Both the position numbers and the translations under genes were made by a program. Of a stretch of 64,000 nt of DNA, positions 45,144 to 53,938 are shown piece after piece. The notes below the pieces were generated by a model. That model was not told the origin of the DNA. It ran no database searches and saw only the letters and a list, made by a program, of their open reading frames with translations. The stretch covers positions 33,826-97,825 of the forward strand of contig JAEYRZ010000114.1 of NCBI GenBank assembly GCA_023435265.1, read 5' to 3'. Positions within the stretch are counted from its first letter, which is position 1. The number at the start of each line of letters is the position of its first letter. Origin of the DNA: Pseudomonadota bacterium (GTDB lineage: Bacteria > Desulfobacterota > Desulfobacteria > Desulfobacterales > Desulfosarcinaceae).

Positions 45144-46423
45144 CACGCCTCCCCGCGGTTCAGAAGGATCTCGAAGCGCGCGGCGGCGCAAGGCGCTTTG
45201 GCCACATTCAGACGGCTTTGCGCAAGGGGCCGCCACCAGGGCTTGTGCGAGATGACGAGCACCGGCACCTGGAGGGCGTGGGCCGCCTCTGCCACGGCCA
45301 GCACCAGGGAAATGGCCGCCTCGCGGGCCAGACCCCAGTCCGGTTCGTCCAGAATCAAAGCCGCCGGCCGGGCCGCCAGGCGCACCGCCGCCAGCATGGC
45401 CTTGACCGCGAGCAGGTCGGCACCGCGCGCCTCGGCCGCTGGCGGAACCGCCGCGCCGCATTGTTTCAGGATCGCGTCGAGGCGGCCCAGGATGCTTTCG
45501 AAGCACGTCTGGGCCGCCGCACCAAGCGCCGCCGGCGCAAGTTCGCCAAGCCGGCGCAGCAAAGTCTGATTGATCACATCCTGGAACAGCAGGCGCGCGC
45601 GGCCCCCAGCGCCCGCGCTCTCGAGCGCAAAGCGGCCTTCGGCCGGCACCGCGCCGCTCAGCGCCTTGGCCAGCAGGCTTTTGCCCTGGCCGTTGGCGCC
45701 GGCGATCAGGCAGGGCGAGGTCAGGTCGAGCGCCGCATCCTGCACCAGGGCTGTGGCCGGTTCGGCGGTCAGCGCATTGATCGGCAGGCCCAGCGAAATG
45801 CGCACACTCCTCGTCGTCAGGCGGAAGGGCAGCGCGGTGGGCGCCGACCGGGACCAGCAGGCGGCCATGGGCGAGCGGTCGTTTTCTCCCCTCAAAGCCA
45901 GGATGCGCACCATTTTCCCCTCTGCGCGATATGCCGCGACGGTTTGCTGCAGCAGCGGCAGATGGTTTTCGGAGAGCCAGGTGAACGGGCTGGCGATCAC
46001 CAGTTCCGGCCGGACCGGCTCGCTGAGCCATGCCTTGGCCAGGGCCAGCCGCACGGTCTCGCCGCCCGACAGAGTGCGCATGGGCTGGGTCAGGGCAGCG
46101 TTCAGTCCGAACCGTTCCGCCGCGGTGTCGACCCCGGCTTCGATCTGCGTGTTGCCGGGCCGCACGCTCACGCAGGCCGCGGCCAGTTCCTGGTGCGCCG
46201 ATCCGAAAGCCAGGCCGTCCCGCGGATTGCTGGCCACTGCCGCCGGCAGCGCACCGGGGGGTGGCGCGGCCGACAATCGGCGGAACTCACGCCAGAACGC
46301 CTGCGGCCCCTGGTAGCGCACGGGAATCAAATCGGCCACGGCGGCGCCGAAAGCCGCTTCGCGCGCCTCGAAGGTATCGAAAAAGAGGTATTCGGCCCCG
46401 TCGGCCGAAGGTGCCGTCATCAT
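45143..46423 (-). CDS. ECF transporter fused ATPase (A-A'), with one composite ATP site retained
   Basis: 426 residues containing two ABC halves. The N-terminal half has the signature LSGGETVRLALAK (118-130) but no Walker A, and its Walker B is decayed (LVIASPFTW). The C-terminal half has Walker A GANGQGKS (242-249) and Walker B ALILDEPDW (355-363) but no LSGGQ signature. Since an ABC site is formed by Walker A/B of one half and the signature of the other, the visible residues allow one composite site. The N-terminal start is early and short. Operon with T and S genes. Confidence 0.85.
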   Translation of the reverse strand: MMTAPSADGAEYLFFDTFEAREAAFGAAVADLIPVRYQGPQAFWREFRRLSAAPPPGALPAAVASNPRDGLAFGSAHQELAAACVSVRPGNTQIEAGVDTAAERFGLNAALTQPMRTLSGGETVRLALAKAWLSEPVRPELVIASPFTWLSENHLPLLQQTVAAYRAEGKMVRILALRGENDRSPMAACWSRSAPTALPFRLTTRSVRISLGLPINALTAEPATALVQDAALDLTSPCLIAGANGQGKSLLAKALSGAVPAEGRFALESAGAGGRARLLFQDVINQTLLRRLGELAPAALGAAAQTCFESILGRLDAILKQCGAAVPPAAEARGADLLAVKAMLAAVRLAARPAALILDEPDWGLAREAAISLVLAVAEAAHALQVPVLVISHKPWWRPLAQSRLNVAKAPCAAARFEILLNRGEA

Positions 46424-46523
46424 CCGTCACATCCACGTTCAACCGGTATCCGCGCTTGCCAATATCCTGTGGCGGGAGGTATAGCAACAGCAGAGATCCA
46501 TCCACAACCCTGGAGAGGTGTTC

Positions 46524-47441
46524 ATGCTATCTGTCGTGCTCTACATTGCCGTGGTGCTGATCTGGGGCTCGGCCTGGCTGGCGGTGAAATTTCAACTCGG
46601 CGTGGTGGCCCCCGAAGCGTCGATCGCCTACCGCATCGGCGGCGCCGCCGTGCTGATGCTGCTCTGGTCGCTTTGGCGGCGCCAATCGCTGCGCTATGCG
46701 GGGCGCGACCACTTTTTTCTTCTGCTGCAGGGCGTGTTGATCTTCTCGACCAATTTCTTCATGTTCTACCGCGCCACCTTCTACCTGACCACCGGCCTGA
46801 TCGCCTTGATCAACTCCACCGCCTCGGCTCTGATCATCCTAATCAACTGCTGCCTTCAACGCCGCCTGCCGAGCGGCCGCGTGTTGATCGGTGCGCTGCT
46901 GGGCGTCTGCGGCATCGCCGCGATCTTCTGGCCGCAGCTTGCGGCCTTGAGCTGGTCTTCCGATGTCGGGCGCGGCGTTCTTTACAGCTGCGGCGGAACG
47001 ATCTGCTTCTCCCTGGGAAGCATCGTCGGCGCGCGCAACCGCACCGCCGGCTACCCGCTGCAGAGCAACATGTTCTGGTCCATGTTCTACGGAACCGCCC
47101 TGCTCACCTGTTTTGTACTGCTCAGCGGCCGGGAGTTCAATTTCGATCCCCGTCTGCCCTACGTCGCCGCCCTGCTTTATCTGTCGTTGATCGGATCGGT
47201 GCTTGCCTTCGCCGCCTACTTCGCGCTGCTGGGCCGCATCGAGCCGGAACGGGCCGCCTATGTCGCCGTGCTCTTTCCCGTGGTGGCGCTCCTGCTCTCC
47301 ACCCTCTATGAAGGGTATACCTGGACCCTGCCGGCCTTTGCCGGCGTGGCCCTGACCCTGCTCGGCAACGTACTGGTGCTGCGCAAGCCGCGGTCGGCCG
47401 CAGCGCGCGAATTCAAGGCGGCGGTCCGCACAACTTCATGA
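46524..47441 (+). CDS. DMT-superfamily (EamA) permease
   Basis: 305 residues, ten TM helices in two EamA repeats: LIWGSAWLAVKFQLGVV, FYRATFYLTTGLIALINSTA in the first half and LYLSLIGSVLAFAAYFALLGRIEPERAAYVAVLFPVVALL in the second. Typical exporter of amino acids or metabolites. ATG 46524 is chosen with GGAGAGG upstream. Divergent from the ECF operon. Substrate unknown. Confidence 0.9.
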   Translation: MLSVVLYIAVVLIWGSAWLAVKFQLGVVAPEASIAYRIGGAAVLMLLWSLWRRQSLRYAGRDHFFLLLQGVLIFSTNFFMFYRATFYLTTGLIALINSTASALIILINCCLQRRLPSGRVLIGALLGVCGIAAIFWPQLAALSWSSDVGRGVLYSCGGTICFSLGSIVGARNRTAGYPLQSNMFWSMFYGTALLTCFVLLSGREFNFDPRLPYVAALLYLSLIGSVLAFAAYFALLGRIEPERAAYVAVLFPVVALLLSTLYEGYTWTLPAFAGVALTLLGNVLVLRKPRSAAAREFKAAVRTTS

Positions 47442-47495
47442 GCCAGGAACGGCCGGCCAGGGGAGCGGAGTACGCTCTCACCGCCTGCCGTAGGC

Positions 47496-47640
47496 AGTGT
47501 CCATCCAGAAATGGTAGATTACGGTCCAGATCAAGGCCGCAGCGACGGTGAAACCGCAGGCGTAGCCCCGCTACGTCGAGGATTTCACCGGAGCGAGAAC
47601 GCAGAGCTGGGCTGTAAGATGCCGTTTATGGATGGACACT
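47496..47640. mobile_element. MITE-like element with 19-bp terminal inverted repeats
   Basis: AGTGTCCATCCAGAAATGG (47496-47514) and CCGTTTATGGATGGACACT (47622-47640) are inverted repeats with two mismatches, bounding 145 bases with no protein-coding potential. Inside is a second inverted repeat CGGTGAAA / TTTCACCG (47546-47553, 47583-47590). It sits between the DMT and M50 genes. Target duplications were not evident. Probably a non-autonomous transposable element or structured repeat. Confidence 0.65.
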
Positions 47641-47652
47641 ATGTAGCCCCGA

Positions 47653-48522
47653 TCAGACACCGAGCAGGGCCTGCAGCGGCTGATGCGCCAGCCACATCCC
47701 TACGGCCATCACGGCCAATGCGCCGAAATAAGCGGCCGCGACCGTCAGCCGGTCGTGCAGCGGCACGGCGTAATAGGCGGGATCCGGATTTTTCCAGCCC
47801 CTGAAAAAGGAGAACAGGCCGAGCGCCAGGATGATCAGCAGCAGCGGCGAACGGGTCTGATACCAGACCGCGCCGCCCACCGCGAATCCGGCCAGCCAGA
47901 GCCAGCGGCTCAGCACGCCCACGATGCGGCCGCCGTCCAGGGGCGAGATGGGGATCATGTTGAACAGGTTGAGCATGAAGCCGGTATAGGCCAGCGCATA
48001 CCAGAATCCGGACTCCAGCCACCATCCGAGCAAAAGGCAGAAAAGCGCCCCGGCCGTTCCCAGAAGGGGACCGCCCAGGCCGATCTTCGCCTCGGCATGA
48101 GCGTCCTGCGGCCGGCCCTTCATGGCGATCACGGCGCCCACGAACGGAATGAAGACCGGCGCGCCGGCCGGTATGCCCAGGCGCCGCATCATCAGCGCGT
48201 GGCCGCATTCGTGAACGAAGATCAGCAGCACGAAGCCGGCCGCAAAGGCCGCGCCCCAGATCTGGGCGTAGACCCATACGGCCAGCAGCATGGTGATCAA
48301 CGTCTGCAGCTTGGCCAGCTTGAGCACCATGGCCAGCCACTTGGCCTTGGTCAGGACGAAGAGCAGCAGAACGCCTAAAGGGCCCCAGCGGCGCAGGCCC
48401 GCCGTCCCGGATGCCCCTTTTTCCGATGAAGTCGATGCATCGCGCCGGTTCAAATGCTCGGCGACCGTGCGCAGGTTTTCGATCTGCCGGAGGGTCAACG
48501 GTCGAGAATCAGATGAATTCAT
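47653..48522 (-). CDS. Site-2 (M50) intramembrane protease
   Basis: About 289 residues. The zinc motif HECGHALMMRRLG is embedded in a TM helix (LIFVHECGHAL), and the second site is in LFNMIPISPLDGGRIV (the NxxPxxPLDGG motif). Several TM helices follow. Members release membrane-tethered factors or cleave signal peptides. The start MNSSDSRPLT at 48522 is preferred over 48591. It overlaps the upstream zinc-ribbon membrane protein by 14 bases. Confidence 0.9.
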   Translation of the reverse strand: MNSSDSRPLTLRQIENLRTVAEHLNRRDASTSSEKGASGTAGLRRWGPLGVLLLFVLTKAKWLAMVLKLAKLQTLITMLLAVWVYAQIWGAAFAAGFVLLIFVHECGHALMMRRLGIPAGAPVFIPFVGAVIAMKGRPQDAHAEAKIGLGGPLLGTAGALFCLLLGWWLESGFWYALAYTGFMLNLFNMIPISPLDGGRIVGVLSRWLWLAGFAVGGAVWYQTRSPLLLIILALGLFSFFRGWKNPDPAYYAVPLHDRLTVAAAYFGALAVMAVGMWLAHQPLQALLGV

Positions 48523-49102
48523 ATTTCTTCGGCTTTGTCGCGTACCAGGTCTGCCAGAGGACGACGGCCAGGAAGATCGGCGCGAATCCATTGAGACTGT
48601 CCACCATCACTTCCATGAACACCGCCGGGTGGGGCCAGACAGCCAGTGCACCGGCGAACTGCGGGTAGGTTTCGATCAGAAAGGAACGCGCTACCAGGTA
48701 GTATGCATAAAAATAGGCGCCTGCCGAAACCGCCAGCCCCATCAGCGTCAGGGCGCGGCTGCGCCGGCCGCCGGTAGCCGCGAGCATCCCCTTGGCCACG
48801 GCCATCCCGATCACCACCGCCACGAGGCCGAACTGGATGTGGGTCAGCACGCTGAAGCCCCACCACACGGCGATGCCGAGCGCAGCGCCGGCCAGGGCGC
48901 CCAGCAGGGCGGCGGGATAATTGATGTTTTCGGCGCGCCGGCGCACCAGAGCGTTGAGCTGCGCCGCAAGGCGGCTGAAGCAGGCGCGGCAGAAAACACC
49001 GTTGTGCGTCGTTTCGCAATCCTCGTTCGCCGCAAGCGGCCGGTCGCATTCCAGGCAGCAGCGGAGTTCCATGACGGGCGGGGGTGGTACGGGTCGATCC
49101 AT
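48509..49102 (-). CDS. Membrane protein with N-terminal zinc-ribbon-like cysteines
   Basis: About 197 residues. The first 50 hold CCLECDRPLAANEDCETTHN, then CRACFSRL, a CxxC ... CxxC pattern like a zinc knob. About five TM helices follow (AALLGALAGAALGIAVWWG; VAVVIGMAVAKGM; APIFLAVVLWQT). AAGGAGAG precedes ATG 49102. It overlaps the M50 protease, which suggests the two act together, perhaps as protease and substrate or adaptor (inference). Confidence 0.75.
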   Translation of the reverse strand: MDRPVPPPPVMELRCCLECDRPLAANEDCETTHNGVFCRACFSRLAAQLNALVRRRAENINYPAALLGALAGAALGIAVWWGFSVLTHIQFGLVAVVIGMAVAKGMLAATGGRRSRALTLMGLAVSAGAYFYAYYLVARSFLIETYPQFAGALAVWPHPAVFMEVMVDSLNGFAPIFLAVVLWQTWYATKPKKYEFI

Positions 49103-49391
49103 GATGTGCTCTCCTTGGCAAAGGGCGTAATATACACCATGTCGGAGCAAAATCAAAAAGCGCTGGAACGTTGAGCCGGAACTACCGGTTGTAGGGATGG
49201 ATCCGGCAGGGGTTTGCCTCAGGGATGAAAACTGCTATGAGTCAGCCGACGACTTCTATGCGCGCCACGGGAGCACCCCGGCGGCATCGAGCGGCCCGCT
49301 GTTCCGGCACCTGCTCCGCAAATGATTCAACCGCACCCTGTTCCGCATCCGACGCGAAGAATGATAGAAACCGTCCGCAAGGAGAACATCC

Positions 49392-50336
49392 GTGACCTGG
49401 CTCGTGTCCCTAATGCTCGCGATCGTCTTCGCAGCGCTGCTGTGCTTCGCTGTTACCTGGATCCTGTTCCGGCTCTGGTGCCGACCCCAACGGGTGACCT
49501 CCCCCGTATCGCCGGCCGACTACGCCCTTGACTTCGAAGCGGTTCACTTTTCAAGCCAGGGCGTCCGGCTGCAGGGGTGGTTCATTCCCGCGCCGCACAC
49601 AGGTTCGAAAGCACCGGCCGTCGTCCTGATGCACGGCTGGAATCACCATGCCGGCCGCATGCTCGACCTGGCCGCAGCGTTTCACAAAGCCGGATGCGCG
49701 GCCCTTTTGTTCGACGCTCGCGGACACGGCCGCAGCCCGGCCGACGGGCCGGTTTACGTGCTCAAATTCGCCCAGGACATCCTGGCCGCAATCGATTGCC
49801 TGCAGCGGCGGCCGGAGGTCGATCCGCTCCGGATCGCCGTGGCCGGCCATTCCATGGGCGGCTCGGCCGCCATCCTCGCCGCCGCCATGGACCCGCGCAT
49901 CCGGGCCATCTCCAGCAGCTCCGCCTTCTCAGATCCCAGCGCGCTGACCCGCGACACCCTGCGCAAACTGCACCTGCCGCTCCGGCCGTTCCTGCCGCTC
50001 ATGCAAGCGATCTTCCGGCGCTGGATCGGCATGCCGATCCGGCAGGTATCGCCGCGCGAGCGCATCGGAGAAATCAACGTGCCGATCCTGCTCGCCCACA
50101 GCGACTGCGACGACCATATTCTTCCCATCCATTTCGAGACTCTGCTCCGCCGCGCCGACCCCGAGTGGGTCCAGGCAATCGTATTGAACGGCTGCAAACA
50201 TTCCGACATGCTCGGCGATCCGTCATACATCGCCAGGGTGACCGATTTTCTTTCCGCTGCGCTGAATATCGCCCCCCGCGTACCTGGAAGTGCGAGCGCT
50301 CAATCTACACCGAACCGCCAGGAAGTCGAAGGGTAA
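49392..50336 (+). CDS. Alpha/beta hydrolase, membrane-anchored
   Basis: 314 residues: an N-terminal TM helix (VSLMLAIVFAALLCFAVTWIL) then an alpha/beta hydrolase fold. The nucleophile elbow is VAGHSMGGSAA with Ser near 155; oxyanion HGWNHHAG and LLFDARGHGRS are also present. The acid is likely in LLAHSDCDDHILP near 240 and the histidine in NGCKHSDML. A GTG start follows AAGGAG. Related to BAAT/YpfH-type esterases. Substrate unknown. Confidence 0.85.
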   Translation: MTWLVSLMLAIVFAALLCFAVTWILFRLWCRPQRVTSPVSPADYALDFEAVHFSSQGVRLQGWFIPAPHTGSKAPAVVLMHGWNHHAGRMLDLAAAFHKAGCAALLFDARGHGRSPADGPVYVLKFAQDILAAIDCLQRRPEVDPLRIAVAGHSMGGSAAILAAAMDPRIRAISSSSAFSDPSALTRDTLRKLHLPLRPFLPLMQAIFRRWIGMPIRQVSPRERIGEINVPILLAHSDCDDHILPIHFETLLRRADPEWVQAIVLNGCKHSDMLGDPSYIARVTDFLSAALNIAPRVPGSASAQSTPNRQEVEG

Positions 50337-50345
50337 GAACGAGAC

Positions 50346-50963
50346 GTGAACAACCCTGATTGGCACCGCCGTCAATCGATTCGGTTGCGAGGGTACGACT
50401 ATTCACGGGCCGGGGCCTATTTCATCACCATATGCACACAGAACCGGGAATGTTTGTTCGGTGGAATCGTTGACGGTGCAATGCATTTGAATGCGGCGGG
50501 AAGAATGATTGCACGATGGTATGTCGAATTGGAACGAAAATTTTCCGAAATTCGATGCGATGCGTTTACATGCATGCCAAATCACACCCATTTTATCATC
50601 GTCAACGTAGGGGCGGACCTATGTGTCCGCCCTGATTGTGTGGGTCCGCAAAAAAAGGGCGGACACATAGATCCGCCCCTACAGGGCGTCGTTCGATGGT
50701 TCAAAACGATGACCACCAACGAATATATACGTGGGGTCAAACAAAATGGGTGGCCCCCGTTTTCCGGTAAATTATGGCAACGTAATTATCGGGAGCACAT
50801 CGTTCGCAATGAAACGGAATTGAACCGGATCAGGGAATACATTGCTACCAACCCGACACTATGGGCATCTGATTATCTCAATCGGGGTGCAGACGAAGCG
50901 GAGAAGTTAACCATGGTTGGCGAACCTGTTTGTGACGACCCCGCGGAACGCTGGATGGTATGA
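50346..50963 (+). CDS. REP-associated tyrosine transposase (RAYT)
   Basis: 205 residues, Y1-type IS200/IS605-like nuclease of the TnpA-REP family. It has GAYFITICTQNRECLFG, the HUH motif MPNHTHFIIV with two histidines, and WQRNYREHIVRNETELNRIREY with the catalytic tyrosine. Unlike free IS200 transposases, RAYTs act on neighbouring REP palindromes. A REP pair lies within the gene (50607-50682) and is translated in frame (VGADLCVRPD...HIDPPLQG), and another cluster follows the stop. GTG start, no strong ribosome-binding site. Confidence 0.88.
   Translation: MNNPDWHRRQSIRLRGYDYSRAGAYFITICTQNRECLFGGIVDGAMHLNAAGRMIARWYVELERKFSEIRCDAFTCMPNHTHFIIVNVGADLCVRPDCVGPQKKGGHIDPPLQGVVRWFKTMTTNEYIRGVKQNGWPPFSGKLWQRNYREHIVRNETELNRIREYIATNPTLWASDYLNRGADEAEKLTMVGEPVCDDPAERWMV
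50607..50682. repeat. REPIN (paired REP palindromes) inside the RAYT gene
   Basis: Two REP hairpins in opposite orientation: GTAGGGGCGGACCTATGTGT... (50607-50633) and ...GACACATAGATCCGCCCCTAC (50656-50682), each folding as GGGCGGAC/GTCCGCCC, joined by 22 bases. The 76-base element is read through by the transposase frame. Confidence 0.85.
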
Positions 50964-50982
50964 CCCAGGCCAATACGCCTCC

Positions 50983-51075
50983 GTAGGGGCGGACCTGTGT
51001 GTCCGCCCTATATCTGCGGACCTGCGTGTCCGCCCTGATTCGCGAAAAAGGGCGAACACATAGGTTCGCCCCTAC
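50983..51075. repeat. REP cluster downstream of RAYT
   Basis: A first REP (50983-51009), a partial REP (about 51016-51036) and an inverted copy (51049-51075) in 93 bases between RAYT and the MFS gene. The last base of the element is the first base of the MFS stop triplet (51075-51077), so the repeat abuts that coding end exactly. Confidence 0.85.
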
Positions 51076-52250
51076 TAAAACGATGATCCCGGCGCCGTCG
51101 GCAGGCGCACCGCGGCCGCGAGCAGTGCGGCGGCCAGCGTGGTTCCCGCCAGTACAAGGAAAAGGGCCGGATAGCCGGCCTGCTGGATGAGTCGTCCGCC
51201 GATAAGGGGACCGGCGAAAAATCCGGCCTGCATCATGACCATCAGCAGGTTCTGGTTCATGGCGCGTGCCGGCGGAGCGGAAATGTCGAACATGGCGGCG
51301 GCCTGCAGCGGCATGGCGATGCCCCAGCCGAGTCCGGAGCAGAGCGCCAGCAGGAAGAGGGCGCGGATCGTTTCGACCAGCGGCAGCAATGCGCAGGAAG
51401 CCGCGGCGATGAGCAGCCCGAGGGCGCAGAACAGAACCTTGTTGAAGCGATCGAACAGCCAGCTGGCCGACAGCCGCACGGCGATCATCGTCAGCGTGGC
51501 GATGGTGAAGAAGAGTCCGCTTTCGATGCCCCGCGTTGCGCCGAAGGGGTGCAGGTAGAAGAAAATCGCCGAATAGCCGCAGAAGAAAAGAAAAGCCGAG
51601 CCCATCAGCAGCATCACTGCCGGCGCGCGCAGACTTTGCTTCAATCCGGCGAAGCCCGGCGGGCGGGCGCTCTCTTGCGCGGCAGTTGACCGGCTGCGCG
51701 GAAACAGCAGGACGGCCGCCGGGATCAGCGCCATGAGGGCGGCGATGTTCACCAGCCTGGCGAAAAGGGCGGGCGAGACGGCCAGGCGCTCGAACAGCAG
51801 CGGGACCAGCGCATAGGGGATCAGGCGCACCAGCGAGACCCACCCGAAGGCCCGGCCGCTCATTTCCTTGGGGATGAACTGCACCAGCAGCGTGACCAGC
51901 GCCGCCAGGACGATGATGAAGCCGGCGCCCTGCAGCAGGCGCGCGGCGGCCAGCCAAGTAGGCGAGGTGACCCGGCCCAGCATGAACAGGGCGCCCGAAA
52001 GGAGCAGCGGGCCGGCCAGGAGCCAGCGCCGCAGCGTGCCGGCGTGCACCAGCGGCGCGATGACCGGCTGCACCACCAGCGCGGCCAGGGCGTCGGCGCT
52101 GATGATGAAGCCGGCCGTGGCCGGATCGATGCCCAACTGGCTCAGGTAGCCGAAGAAGATGAAGAAGAGCGCGGCGATGGCCGTGATCAGGGCCAGCTGC
52201 AGATTGACCGCCAGAAAGCCCGGCGACAAGAGTCCGCGCGGATCAGCCAT
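51075..52250 (-). CDS. MFS permease
   Basis: 391 residues, 12 TM helices. The family loop 2-3 motif is seen around LLAGPLLLSGALFMLGR and helix-pair patterns such as GAGFIIVLAALVTLLVQF. Closest in look to YfcJ/SugE-like drug or metabolite exporters (YhhS type). It is the last gene of the partner-switch/hydroxylase operon, overlapping the FAD subunit gene by eight bases. Substrate unknown, plausibly the compound handled by the operon. Confidence 0.85.
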   Translation of the reverse strand: MADPRGLLSPGFLAVNLQLALITAIAALFFIFFGYLSQLGIDPATAGFIISADALAALVVQPVIAPLVHAGTLRRWLLAGPLLLSGALFMLGRVTSPTWLAAARLLQGAGFIIVLAALVTLLVQFIPKEMSGRAFGWVSLVRLIPYALVPLLFERLAVSPALFARLVNIAALMALIPAAVLLFPRSRSTAAQESARPPGFAGLKQSLRAPAVMLLMGSAFLFFCGYSAIFFYLHPFGATRGIESGLFFTIATLTMIAVRLSASWLFDRFNKVLFCALGLLIAAASCALLPLVETIRALFLLALCSGLGWGIAMPLQAAAMFDISAPPARAMNQNLLMVMMQAGFFAGPLIGGRLIQQAGYPALFLVLAGTTLAAALLAAAVRLPTAPGSSF

Positions 52251-53088
52251 TCAGTCCCTCCAGAAAGCGGATCAACAGATTGCCGGCCACCCTGCGCCGG
52301 TATTCGGCCGGCGCGCGGATATCGTCGATGGGTGCGACGCCGCGGCGCACGCTGTCGACGGCATCGCGGATCTGCTCCGGATCCAGCCGGGCGCCGATCA
52401 GACGCCGTTCCAGTTCCGGAAAGCGCATCACCGTGGGGCCGACGCTGCCCCAGGCCAGGCGGATCGCGTCGATACGTCCGTCGTCCGAGAGGCGCGCCAT
52501 GGCCGCCAGGCTGGCCACGGCAATGGCCAGGGCCTTGCGGCGGCCCACCTTTTCGACCTGCTGGCGCGTAAACGCTTGTCCGAGCGGCAGGCGGATGCGG
52601 GTGAGCAGTTCACCCGGCTGCAGCGCGGTGCGCCGGGGTCCGGTGATGAAGGTTGCGATCGGCATGCGGCGCGTTTCGCGTCCCGCGGTCAGTTCGAGCA
52701 GGGCGTCCATGAGATAAAGCGCTGGAAGCGAATCACCGGCCGGAGAGGCGGTGATGATGTTGCCGCCCAGGGTCGCCATGTTGCGGATGGCCGGCGCGCC
52801 CACGGTACGAAGCGCCTGAACCAGCAGCGGGGCGTGCCGCCGGACCAGCGGGTCGGCGATGATGGCCGCCAGGGGCGTCGCCGCGCCGATGACCAGAGAA
52901 TCGTCCTCCTCGCGGACGCCCTTAAGTTCGGAAATCTTGCCGATCCACAGCAGGGCGGCCTCATCGGCGGCCGCGCCGCGGCGCTGGACCAAAAGATCGG
53001 TGCCGCCCGCCAGGAGCAGCGCCCCAGGATGGCGGCGGCGCAGCGCGAGCAATTCTTCAAGCGTGTCGGGAATCAGGACGCAGGCCAT
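52243..53088 (-). CDS. Xanthine dehydrogenase-family FAD-binding subunit
   Basis: 281 residues, CoxM/XdhB type. The FAD motif LLLAGGTDLLVQ near 24 and TLGGNIITASPAGDSLPAL near 105 are typical, with a C-terminal CO dehydrogenase flavoprotein domain (RLAWGSVGPTVMRFPELE). AGGAGG is seven bases before ATG 53088. It transfers electrons from the Mo site via iron-sulfur clusters to an acceptor. Overlaps the 2Fe-2S subunit by 16 bases. Confidence 0.93.
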   Translation of the reverse strand: MACVLIPDTLEELLALRRRHPGALLLAGGTDLLVQRRGAAADEAALLWIGKISELKGVREEDDSLVIGAATPLAAIIADPLVRRHAPLLVQALRTVGAPAIRNMATLGGNIITASPAGDSLPALYLMDALLELTAGRETRRMPIATFITGPRRTALQPGELLTRIRLPLGQAFTRQQVEKVGRRKALAIAVASLAAMARLSDDGRIDAIRLAWGSVGPTVMRFPELERRLIGARLDPEQIRDAVDSVRRGVAPIDDIRAPAEYRRRVAGNLLIRFLEGLNG

Positions 53089-53561
53089 GCATCCTCCTGT
53101 TCCCCGGCCGCCAAGGCCGCCTGTTCCACCGCATCGAGGATCTTGACGTAGCCGGTGCAGCGGCACAGGTTGCCGGAAAGCCCTTCGCGGATCGATTCGC
53201 GGTTCGGCTTGCCATTCTGCCGCAGCAAAGCCAGCGCCGCGATCTCCATGCCCGGCGTACAGAAGCCGCACTGCACGGCGCCGGCCTGGACGAAAGCCTG
53301 CTGCACCCGGGCGCCCTGCGGCGTATCGGCCAGGCCTTCCACGGTGGTCACGCGGGTGCCGACCAGTTGGGCCGCGAGCATCAGGCAGGCGAGGCGGCTC
53401 TCCCCGTCCACCAGGATGGTGCAGGCGCCGCATTCACCCGTGCCGCAGCCCTCCTTGGTTCCGGTAGCGCCCAGATCCTCGCGCAGCAGATCCAGCACGC
53501 GCCGGTCGGCCGGAGTCTCGACCGTAATCTCCCTGCCGTTCAGTTCGAAAGCCAGTTGCAT
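53073..53561 (-). CDS. Xanthine dehydrogenase-family [2Fe-2S] subunit
   Basis: 162 residues. Plant-type cluster CGTGECGACTILVDG and LACLMLA cysteine near residues 45-63; second cluster CGFCTPGM and GNLCRCTGY near 100-140. LNGREITVETPADRRVLDLLRE is the standard start. ATG 53561 gives the normal family length; 53573 is an alternative. The large Mo subunit is upstream, beyond a 377-base repeat-bearing gap. Confidence 0.94.
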   Translation of the reverse strand: MQLAFELNGREITVETPADRRVLDLLREDLGATGTKEGCGTGECGACTILVDGESRLACLMLAAQLVGTRVTTVEGLADTPQGARVQQAFVQAGAVQCGFCTPGMEIAALALLRQNGKPNRESIREGLSGNLCRCTGYVKILDAVEQAALAAGEQEDAWPAS

Positions 53562-53686
53562 GTTTGTTCCCATCCAACTTTGATGAAGTTGTAAAAGACC
53601 TTCACGCTCACCTTCCCCTTTCAATTTTGGAGCGGTTGTCACTTCTCGCGAATCCATTATCCTTGATGACCCGTAAAAAGACCGAT

Positions 53687-53890
53687 TAGCCACAGAGAGC
53701 ACAGAGGGCACAGAGGGAAGTAATAAGAATATTATCTTTTTCGCTTATCTGGAAAGCTCCAGTTTGGTTCGATGGCACTGTTCAGGTGTGCCCGGATACC
53801 CCGGCACTCCGGTGCGCTAAGGCAAACGCACTTGAGCATTTCAGATAACCGCATTATTTTTTCTCTGTGTCCTCTGTGCTCTCCGTGGTT
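53687..53890. repeat. CACAGAG-family repeat element splitting the hydroxylase operon
   Basis: Left arm TAGCCACAGAGAGCACAGAG... (53687-53718) and right arm TTTTTTCTCTGTGTCCTCTG...GTGGTT (53857-53890) are inverted, with about 140 bases of non-coding DNA between. Flanking ATTCATCATC/GAATCCATTATC motifs resemble those near copy 1 at 18393. The 377-base gap (53562-53938) has no gene. It separates the Mo-binding subunit from its smaller partners. Confidence 0.65.
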
Positions 53891-53938
53891 GAAAATACTT
53901 TTCACGAATTCATCATCCTCGCAGAAGGAGAATTTCGC

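Noticed and set aside
45218..47311. Long plus-strand frame over the ECF ATPase and DMT permease
   Set aside because: Shadow frame; both genes have clear motifs and ribosome-binding sites in their own frames.
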